DNA of 64,000 nt, taken from positions 124,001-188,000 of the forward strand of contig NZ_MAMP01000001.1 in assembly GCF_001750285.1 (NCBI RefSeq). Reading direction: 5' to 3'. Shown here one piece after another: positions 58,399 through 64,000 of the stretch (the stretch's first letter is position 1; each line of letters opens with the position of its first letter). The stretch is from Domibacillus iocasae (GTDB lineage: Bacteria > Bacillota > Bacilli > Bacillales > Domibacillaceae). The notes beneath the pieces were generated by a model. The model searched no databases, was not told where the DNA came from, and was given only the letters and a program-made list of their open reading frames with translations. The position numbers and the translations under genes are program-made.

Positions 58399-59700
58399 AT
58401 GGATGCAAAGCAAACACTTATGGTCAATACGTTTACAAACGGGATTTTGGACCCAGCAGAAGAGATGCTGGGTCCTCTAAAAGATGGCGGTCATATTTTA
58501 GCGAATACAGCCCCCGGGTGCTGGGGCCCCATGATTACGCCTTGTCTGCGGGGCGGACATGAGGTGACGAAGCCTGTTTATGTAGAAGGCGCGGAGCCTG
58601 GGGATGCGATTGCGGTGACGATTCATTCCATACAAGTGACATCACTCGCCACTTCTTCAGGGAACGACCAAGCAGTAGATGGCCGCTTTTTAGGCGATCC
58701 ATTCGTTGCGGTAAAATGTCCTGGCTGCGGCACGATGTATCCGGATACTGTTATTAAAGGAACCGGTCCTGAAGCAATCCGCTGTGCGGAATGTGGCGAA
58801 GATGTAACGCCATTTATTTTTACAAATGGCTACACAATGGCCTTTAGCGAACAAGATCAGTTAGGCATTACGCTCCCAAAAGAACAAGCTGAACAAGTTG
58901 CAGAAAATGGCAAGTTTTACATGAAGACGCCTGAAAACTCTGTGCAAAACCCGATTGTGACGTTTATGCCGCACGATTTAATCGGCGTTGTTGCACGAAT
59001 GCGTCCGTTTTTAGGACAACTTGGCACGACTCCTTCCAAAGCACTCCCGGATTCACACAATGCTGGTGACTTCGGTTCTTTTCTGGTCGGTGCGCCGCAT
59101 GACTACGTGGTGACGCAGGACGAACTTGATGGGCACCGGACAGATGGTCATATGGACATCAGCCGGGTCCGAGCAGGAGCAACGCTTATTTGCCCGGTTA
59201 AAGTGCCAGGCGGCGGCATCTATCTCGGTGATATGCATGCGATGCAGGGAGACGGAGAAATTGCCGGTCATACAGCAGACGTATCCGGTATCGTCCATCT
59301 TCAAGTTCACGTGCTAAAAGGAATTAACATCGACGGACCCATTCTTTTGCCAAATGAAGAAGATCTTCCTTACACAGCCCGCCCACTGTCGGATAAAGAA
59401 AAAGCCGCTGCCAAGCGTTTAGCCGAAAAGTGGGACGTTGCAGAACCGGAAGTTTCACTGCCAGTTTCCTTTGTTGGTACAGGCCCTACATTAAACGAAG
59501 CAACCATAAACGGAATGGAAAGGGCTGCCCGTTTCTTTTCCGTCACTGTACCGGAAATCATGAACCGCGCTACGATTACCGGCTCAATTGAAATCGGCCG
59601 CCATCCGGGTGTTGTTACTGTTACCTTTCTAGCTCCGGAAACCTATTTGAAAAAAACCAATTTATACGAGCACGTGTCTAAACAGTACCCTGACTTTTGA
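58399..59700 (+). CDS. Acetamidase/formamidase family protein
   Basis: 433 residues of the FmdA_AmdA family. DGGHILANTAPGCWGPMITP (about 23-42), GDAIAVTIHSIQV (about 64-76), and GDMHAMQGDGEIAGHTADVSG (about 276-296) carry the conserved Gly, Asp and His residues of the metal-free or zinc-bound active site. An extra region CPGC...CAEC (about 110-137) looks like a small zinc ribbon. Hydrolyses short amides to ammonia and acid. ATG 58399 after GGGGAG is preferred over an in-frame ATG ten codons earlier without a site. Confidence 0.87.
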   Translation: MDAKQTLMVNTFTNGILDPAEEMLGPLKDGGHILANTAPGCWGPMITPCLRGGHEVTKPVYVEGAEPGDAIAVTIHSIQVTSLATSSGNDQAVDGRFLGDPFVAVKCPGCGTMYPDTVIKGTGPEAIRCAECGEDVTPFIFTNGYTMAFSEQDQLGITLPKEQAEQVAENGKFYMKTPENSVQNPIVTFMPHDLIGVVARMRPFLGQLGTTPSKALPDSHNAGDFGSFLVGAPHDYVVTQDELDGHRTDGHMDISRVRAGATLICPVKVPGGGIYLGDMHAMQGDGEIAGHTADVSGIVHLQVHVLKGINIDGPILLPNEEDLPYTARPLSDKEKAAAKRLAEKWDVAEPEVSLPVSFVGTGPTLNEATINGMERAARFFSVTVPEIMNRATITGSIEIGRHPGVVTVTFLAPETYLKKTNLYEHVSKQYPDF

Positions 59701-59778
59701 CTCAAGCAAATAAATTGTGAGCCGCCTTTCATGCTGATATGATAAAGCGTAGTTATTTCAAAAAAGGGGGACTTTATT

Positions 59779-60504
59779 TTGGCACAATCATTGCAAGGCA
59801 AAAAAGCCATTATCACTGGCGGCGGCCGCGGCATCGGCCGTGCGGTTGCAGAAGCACTCGCCGCAGAAGGCGTTCATATTGGCTTAATCGGACGGACAGA
59901 AGAGAATGTACGGTCGGCAGCGGAAGATTTGTCTTCAAATTCAGCTGACATTAAAACCGCATACGCTGCAGCGGACGTGTCCAATTTGGACGAAGTGGCA
60001 GCGGCTGTTGAAAAAGTGAAAAACGAGCTCGGCGGTGTAGACATTTTAATTAACAACGCCGGAATTGCGAAGTTTGGCAGCTTTCTGGAACTCGATCCAG
60101 AAGAATGGAAAAAAATTATTGATGTGAACCTGATGGGTGTGTACAACGTCACACGTGCTGTTTTACCGGACTTAATTGAGCAAAAATCAGGCGATATTAT
60201 TAACGTTTCCTCTACGGCCGGTCAAAGAGGCGCACCAGTGACAAGCGCGTACAGTGCATCAAAGTTTGGTGTGCTTGGCTTGACGGAGTCACTGGCGCTT
60301 GAAGTACGGAAGCACAACATCCGTGTAACCGCATTGACGCCAAGTACCGTCGCAACCGATCTCGCAGTAGAAAACGATTTAACAGATGGCAATCCGGACA
60401 AAGTTATGCAGCCGGAAGATCTTGCAGAATTTATTGTCGCGCAGCTGAAATTAAACAGCCGTACTTTCATTAAATCAGCGGGTCTTTGGTCAACAAATCC
60501 ATAA
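59779..60504 (+). CDS. Short-chain dehydrogenase/reductase (FabG/YoxD-like)
   Basis: 241 residues. Rossmann motif [15 protein letters not shown] (about 14-28), NNAG (about 89-92), catalytic Ser in [11 protein letters not shown] (about 142), Tyr-x-x-x-Lys in SAYSASKFG (about 155). A 3-ketoacyl-ACP reductase-like fold that acts on unknown carbonyl or alcohol substrates; nearest Bacillus relatives are YoxD/YkvO types. TTG 59779 has AAAAGGGGGAC. Single gene, with terminator after it. Confidence 0.88.
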   Translation: MAQSLQGKKAIITGGGRGIGRAVAEALAAEGVHIGLIGRTEENVRSAAEDLSSNSADIKTAYAAADVSNLDEVAAAVEKVKNELGGVDILINNAGIAKFGSFLELDPEEWKKIIDVNLMGVYNVTRAVLPDLIEQKSGDIINVSSTAGQRGAPVTSAYSASKFGVLGLTESLALEVRKHNIRVTALTPSTVATDLAVENDLTDGNPDKVMQPEDLAEFIVAQLKLNSRTFIKSAGLWSTNP

Positions 60505-60510
60505 AAATGA

Positions 60511-60538
60511 GCGCCGGACTGTATCCGGCGCTTTTTTA
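60511..60538 (+). terminator. Terminator of the SDR gene
   Basis: 7-bp GC-rich stem GCGCCGG / CCGGCGC followed by six T. Confidence 0.87.
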
Positions 60539-60559
60539 TGTCTTAACCGGCTCAAGTCT

Positions 60560-61552
60560 TTAAAGACTTACGATCACCCTTCCCCGCATCTTCCCTTGTA
60601 ATATAGTTGGAAGAATGGCAGGAAGTTCTTCAAGAGTCGCCGTCTGCTGTACAAATGTGGAGAGATCTTCCGGCTTTAAGTCTGTTGCCATACGCTCCCA
60701 TATTTTCCGTCTCGTTTCCATCGGGCAATTCACAGAGTCAATGCCAAGTAAGTTGACCCCGCGGAGGATAAAAGGAAATACACTCGTTGGCACATTTGTG
60801 CCGCCGGTTAATCCACTGACAGCAACGGAGCCTTTGTAGCTGATTTTGCTTAATACAGCGGCTAACGTCTCGCCGCCAACCGGATCGACAGCTCCCGCCC
60901 ACTGCTCTTTATCCAGTGCTTTTATTTTGCCGTTGTAGACATCTTCCCGGGAGACGATTTCTTTCGCACCCAGTTTTATTAAATAGTCTTTTTCTGAATC
61001 TTTTCCCGTACTTGCTACAACATTATACCCGCGCCCTGCCAGCATCGAGACAGCAAAACTGCCGACGCCGCCTGTCGCACCCGTTACAAGAACATTTCCC
61101 TGGTCAGGCTGCAGCCCGTTTTCCTCAAGGCGCTGCACCGACAAAGCGGCTGTAAAGCCAGCTGTGCCGAAGATCATCGCTTCTTTCAATGTAAGTCCTT
61201 TCGGGAGCGGAACAATCCAATCAGCCGGAATGCGCGCGTATTCACTGTATCCGCCAAAGTGCGAAACGCCGATTTCATAGCTTGTGGCAATGACTTCGTC
61301 TCCTTCTTGAAAACGGGAATCCGATGAGGAGACAACGGTGCCTGCCAAATCAATTCCCGGAATAAACGGGTATGACCGAACGATTTTTCCATCCGGAATG
61401 CTTGCCAAGCCGTCTTTGTAATTAATTCCCGAATAAGCCGTTTTAATCAATACTTCCCCTTGAGGCAGCTCTTCCATTCCTATTTTTTTTACATCGACTG
61501 AAAAATTATCCTCTGTTTTATCCACGATTAATGCGTAAAACCGTTCGTTCAT
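60560..61552 (-). CDS. Acrylyl-CoA reductase / quinone oxidoreductase-like protein (YhfP/AcuI)
   Basis: 330 residues, zinc-independent medium-chain dehydrogenase. SGINYKDGLA (about 44-53), PGIDLAGTV, and the NADPH-binding VTGATGGVGSFAVSML (about 153-168) are seen; YhfP/YhdH family proteins reduce acrylyl-CoA or small enones with NADPH. ATG 61552 follows AAAGGGGATG. Divergent from the TetR gene with a 30-bp palindrome between, so repression by it is likely. Confidence 0.88.
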   Translation of the reverse strand: MNERFYALIVDKTEDNFSVDVKKIGMEELPQGEVLIKTAYSGINYKDGLASIPDGKIVRSYPFIPGIDLAGTVVSSSDSRFQEGDEVIATSYEIGVSHFGGYSEYARIPADWIVPLPKGLTLKEAMIFGTAGFTAALSVQRLEENGLQPDQGNVLVTGATGGVGSFAVSMLAGRGYNVVASTGKDSEKDYLIKLGAKEIVSREDVYNGKIKALDKEQWAGAVDPVGGETLAAVLSKISYKGSVAVSGLTGGTNVPTSVFPFILRGVNLLGIDSVNCPMETRRKIWERMATDLKPEDLSTFVQQTATLEELPAILPTILQGKMRGRVIVSL

Positions 61553-61585
61553 GCTGACATCCCCTTTGTATGTAGTATGCTCAGA

Positions 61586-61615
61586 AAAATTATTCTGACC
61601 GGTCAGAATAATTTT
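61586..61615. promoter_or_regulatory. 30-bp perfect palindrome, TetR operator
   Basis: A fully symmetrical 30-bp dyad centred at 61600/61601 (core TTCTGACC|GGTCAGAA), 34 bases before the reductase start and 54 before the TetR start. Almost certainly the operator of the divergent regulator. Confidence 0.87.
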
Positions 61616-61669
61616 AACGAATCTTTCGTTTGTTGTATACTTATTTAAATCAGAAAGTGGAGGGCTTGG

Positions 61670-62266
61670 ATGAAAAAGAAAGCGGAAGAACGAAAGGATC
61701 AAGTATTAAAAGCGGCATTTCAGGCAGTGGCCAACCATGGATTTGATGCAGTCACGCTGCAGCATATTGCGGATCAGGCCGGTGTCAGCAAAGGGGTCGT
61801 TCATTATTATTTTCAAAACAAAGAAACAATTCTTTCTCAATTATTGGAGTCGATTACCGCGAAAATTTATGAGGCGGAACATCGGGCGATTACCGAAAAA
61901 CAAACAGCTATTGAAAAATTAAATGCCTACGTTCATTCTGTTTTTCTTTCACCGGAGAAAAACAAGAAATTTTACCGGGTCTACATGGATTTTTTAGCAC
62001 AGGCGAGCAGGAATCCTCTCTATCGGGAGATCAACTATCATTTTTACGAAAACTGCTGGGGAATCGGGTGTGAAATTATCACGCTCGGCAAAAAAGAAGG
62101 CACCTTTTCTGCCAATCTGGATGTTGAAAAATCAGCCAAAATGATGCGTGCGATGATCGATGGCTGCTTGATTCAATGGCTGATGTGCGGTCAGGACGAT
62201 TTGCATGATTTTTATAAGCAGTCTTGCTTAGAAAGTATCTCAACGCTTTTAACGTCGCCGGAATGA
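61670..62266 (+). CDS. TetR family regulator, divergent to the reductase
   Basis: 198 residues. Helix-turn-helix AAFQAVANHGFDAVTLQHIADQAGVSKGVVHYYFQNKETIL (about 15-55) of TetR type, with VHYYF in the recognition helix; C-terminal helical ligand domain. Controls, by inference, the YhfP/AcuI-like gene and itself through the 30-bp palindrome. The ligand is unknown. ATG 61670 with GTGGAGGG. Confidence 0.9.
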   Translation: MKKKAEERKDQVLKAAFQAVANHGFDAVTLQHIADQAGVSKGVVHYYFQNKETILSQLLESITAKIYEAEHRAITEKQTAIEKLNAYVHSVFLSPEKNKKFYRVYMDFLAQASRNPLYREINYHFYENCWGIGCEIITLGKKEGTFSANLDVEKSAKMMRAMIDGCLIQWLMCGQDDLHDFYKQSCLESISTLLTSPE

Positions 62267-62277
62267 TTTTAAAAAAG

Positions 62278-62305
62278 AACTGCCGTAATTTTCGGCAGCC
62301 TTTTG
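62278..62305 (+). terminator. Terminator-like hairpin after the TetR gene
   Basis: 6-bp stem CTGCCG / CGGCAG in a palindromic AAAAG...CTTTT context; could act in both directions for the convergent genes. Confidence 0.6.
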
Positions 62306-62323
62306 AACTATGCAGTTTTTTGA

Positions 62324-62581
62324 TCAGTCTTCCCATCCGCCATATCCGCCATATCCGCCATGACGACGACGCGGATAGTATGGCGGGTACTGGTAGTATG
62401 GAAAATATGGAATGTACGGATAGTATGGCGGTCTCGGATACGGGCGGTATGGGTAATAGGGACGCGGCTGATAATAATAGGGTTGCTGATAATACGGCTG
62501 CTGTACTTCCAATGCATCATCGAAACCTTGTTCTACCGGCACTTCAAATTGCTCTTCATTGTTTACAGGCAGATCGTTCAA
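62324..62581 (-). CDS. Tyr/Pro-rich low-complexity protein (coat-protein-like)
   Basis: 85 residues. After an acidic N-terminus (NDLPVNNEEQFEVPVEQGFDDALEV) the chain becomes a run of Tyr and Pro in short repeats (QQPYYQQPYYYQPRPYYPYRPY style, about 28-70), ending in basic RRR and Gly-Tyr repeats. Spore coat or cell-surface proteins of Bacillaceae often look like this, with Tyr cross-linking. TTG 62581 has GGGAGG eight bases upstream; longer in-frame starts lack a site. No expression evidence in the sequence. Confidence 0.65.
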   Translation of the reverse strand: MNDLPVNNEEQFEVPVEQGFDDALEVQQPYYQQPYYYQPRPYYPYRPYPRPPYYPYIPYFPYYQYPPYYPRRRHGGYGGYGGWED

Positions 62582-62646
62582 CGCAAGAGCCTCCCTTTCA
62601 TTTTTGACTTCTCTCTCACAATATTCACGTTTGCTTAAAATGGTGT

Positions 62647-62690
62647 AAAAAAAGCAGAACCAAACGCCGTTTCGTTGTTTGGTTCTGCTT
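62647..62690 (-). terminator. Terminator of the cydC gene
   Basis: 12-bp perfect stem GCAGAACCAAAC / GTTTGGTTCTGC with seven T on the minus strand. Confidence 0.9.
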
Positions 62691-62696
62691 TTATCG

Positions 62697-64000
62697 TTAC
62701 GATAACAAACTTTTTTCAATTTGCTTCATTTCATAAAAATATCCTTTTCTCTCCATCAATTCATTAAATGTTCCAGCTTCGACCACATGCCCATGCTCCA
62801 TGACGACAATTTGGTCCATTTTTTCAAGCCCTGTTAACCGGTGGCTGACCAGCACAAGTGTATCTTTATGCGCAGCCTCATGCAAATGGTCAAAGATCCG
62901 TTGTTCGGTTAGCACATCGAGTGACGATGATGGTTCGTCAAGCAGCCAGACTGGCGCCCGCTTTAATAATACCCGCGCAATCGCGAGCCGCTGCTTTTCG
63001 CCGCCCGATAGGTTTTCTGCTTTTTCAAGCACCGGGTCATCCAGTGTAAAGGGCAGTTCAACGAGCCGGAGTACGTCCTTCATTTCTTCATCCTTCAAAC
63101 GCTCCCGCGCGATTTGCAGATTGTCCCGCACTGTGCCATAGAAAAAGTGGTTCGCCTGCAGCACGACATTCGTTTTCGACCATATGTTTTCCGCCTGAAT
63201 CTCCCTTATCGAATTTCCATCAAGCAGAATTGTCCCGGCATTCACCGTATACATATCCAAAAGCAGCTGCATGACAGTGGATTTTCCTGAACCGCTCGGC
63301 CCGACAATTGCCGTTTTCGAGCCGGCAGGAATGGATATTGAGACATTTTGAAGCGCAGTACGTGTTTCCCCTGGATACATAAATGTCACATCTTTCAATT
63401 CAATTGAAAAGGTGTCATCCCGTTCGATCGTGCCGATTTTTGGCGCTGGCGGTTCTTCATCAACAACGGAAAACAGCCGGTTGGATGCTTGTCTCGTGTC
63501 TTCGAGATACGCCGGGAAAACCGCCATGGGTACTGAATTGTCAAATATTGTCAACGAAATCATCACGAGCATCGCCAAAAACAGGCCATTAAGCTCTCCA
63601 ATCGTGACAAAATAGGCGCCGAGTGCGAGCACAACAAATGCAACGCCCAAGGCAGCTGCAGCGTTCAGCGACTGGCTGGCGGCCGCCTGCGCTCCTTCTT
63701 TTTCTTGCTCCTGCACATACGTGTCGGCCATGTGCAGAAGCTGTTCTTCCTTTTCATCCAGCTTTTGGTGTAGCTTTAAATCCCGAAATCCATATAGTAG
63801 CTCCGTCACTTCCGTTGAAAAAACGGAGCGGCGTTCGCGGACGCCCTGTTTTATTTTCCGCTGCCGCAGCGCAAGTAACCCAGGAATGACAAAGCCGGTC
63901 AGTACTAATCCACCGAATAGTACAAGCGCGATCCATACAGAATAAAAAAGTGTAAAAAAGATGGTGCTTAAAAACACAATAACGAGCACCAGCGGCGGAT
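62697..64000 (-). CDS. cydC: Thiol reductant ABC exporter subunit CydC, 5' part outside window
   Basis: 434 codons of a fused permease-ATPase are inside the window; the first helices are missing. Membrane helices continue to about visible residue 155. ATPase: Walker A VGPSGSGKSTVM, signature LSGGEKQRLAIARVLL, Walker B VWLLDEPSSSLD, switch VLVSHR. The protein resembles CydC, which with CydD exports cysteine/glutathione-type reductants needed for cytochrome bd assembly. CydD would be upstream, beyond the right edge. A multidrug exporter of the same fold cannot be fully excluded. Confidence 0.82.
   Translation of the reverse strand, partial: PPLVLVIVFLSTIFFTLFYSVWIALVLFGGLVLTGFVIPGLLALRQRKIKQGVRERRSVFSTEVTELLYGFRDLKLHQKLDEKEEQLLHMADTYVQEQEKEGAQAAASQSLNAAAALGVAFVVLALGAYFVTIGELNGLFLAMLVMISLTIFDNSVPMAVFPAYLEDTRQASNRLFSVVDEEPPAPKIGTIERDDTFSIELKDVTFMYPGETRTALQNVSISIPAGSKTAIVGPSGSGKSTVMQLLLDMYTVNAGTILLDGNSIREIQAENIWSKTNVVLQANHFFYGTVRDNLQIARERLKDEEMKDVLRLVELPFTLDDPVLEKAENLSGGEKQRLAIARVLLKRAPVWLLDEPSSSLDVLTEQRIFDHLHEAAHKDTLVLVSHRLTGLEKMDQIVVMEHGHVVEAGTFNELMERKGYFYEMKQIEKSLLS

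Noticed and set aside
1-64000. Mobile elements, CRISPR arrays, rRNA and tRNA genes
   Set aside because: None seen: no transposase-like product, no regular spacer-repeat series, no rRNA-like stretches and no recognised cloverleaf in the gaps.

Overview
The window reads as chromosome of an aerobic or facultative, endospore-forming member of the Bacillaceae. The reasons are a gerA-type germinant receptor operon, a Sda checkpoint protein, a T-box leader, a sigma-B type promoter, strong AGGAGG ribosome sites, frequent TTG/GTG starts, and many families typical of Bacillus-like genomes (YjfB, DUF1292, DUF1659/DUF2922, YvrJ, CsbD, DUF624). The genus cannot be fixed from the sequence alone. I see no rRNA, tRNA, CRISPR array, intact insertion sequence or prophage.

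Layout. 1-2.5 kb is a worn region of small genes and gene remnants (fused debris of an oxidoreductase and a bacillithiol-transferase-like gene, and a DUF6075-like remnant). 2.5-6.9 kb is a germination receptor operon (A, C and B subunits plus a small two-helix fourth protein). 7.2-9.2 kb is a leucine T-box controlling a type-2 leuA. 9.3-12.7 kb holds an S-layer-homology protein and an MHYT-GGDEF-EAL protein. 12.8-17.1 kb is again rich in small and broken genes (lipoproteins, aadK remnant, VanZ, GNAT, hydrolase, DUF523). 17.2-19.2 kb has an OsmC protein and a HemY-type oxidase. 19.7-23.7 kb is a glycolate oxidase locus (CdaR-like regulator, glcD, glcF). 24-28 kb has small Bacillus families, an HxlR regulator with a divergent aldo-keto reductase/epimerase pair, and YitT. 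28.9-34.5 kb has an AI-2E family transporter, a CsbD-like stress protein behind a sigma-B promoter, and an RND pump with a divergent TetR regulator and three operator copies. 35.4-42 kb is a beta-glucoside operon (binding protein, two permeases, LacI regulator, GH1 enzyme, DUF624) with paired LacI-type operators and a cre site.

42-64 kb holds a nucleotidyltransferase/GNAT pair, a divergent Sda, a CapA-like protein, an FnIII protein, then the most interesting block (46.9-52.4 kb): a short signal-peptide gene, an HtrA protease, a histidine kinase/response regulator pair and a MEDS-domain sensor kinase. The promoters of the regulator operon, htrA and the signal-peptide gene carry the same tandem TTTTCAC repeat with identical 11-bp period and identical 10-bp distance to the -10 box. 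They therefore look like one autoregulated cell-envelope or secretion-stress regulon that includes the tiny secreted protein. The remainder is NiaP, an HAD phosphatase, a nitroreductase operon, an acetamidase, an SDR, a quinone-oxidoreductase-like gene with a divergent TetR gene and a 30-bp perfect palindrome, a Tyr/Pro-rich coat-like protein and the 3' part of cydC.

Many genes are recognised from family resemblance of the translated sequence only; no database search was possible. Several starts were moved from the longest frame to the codon with the best-placed ribosome site, as stated in the entries.
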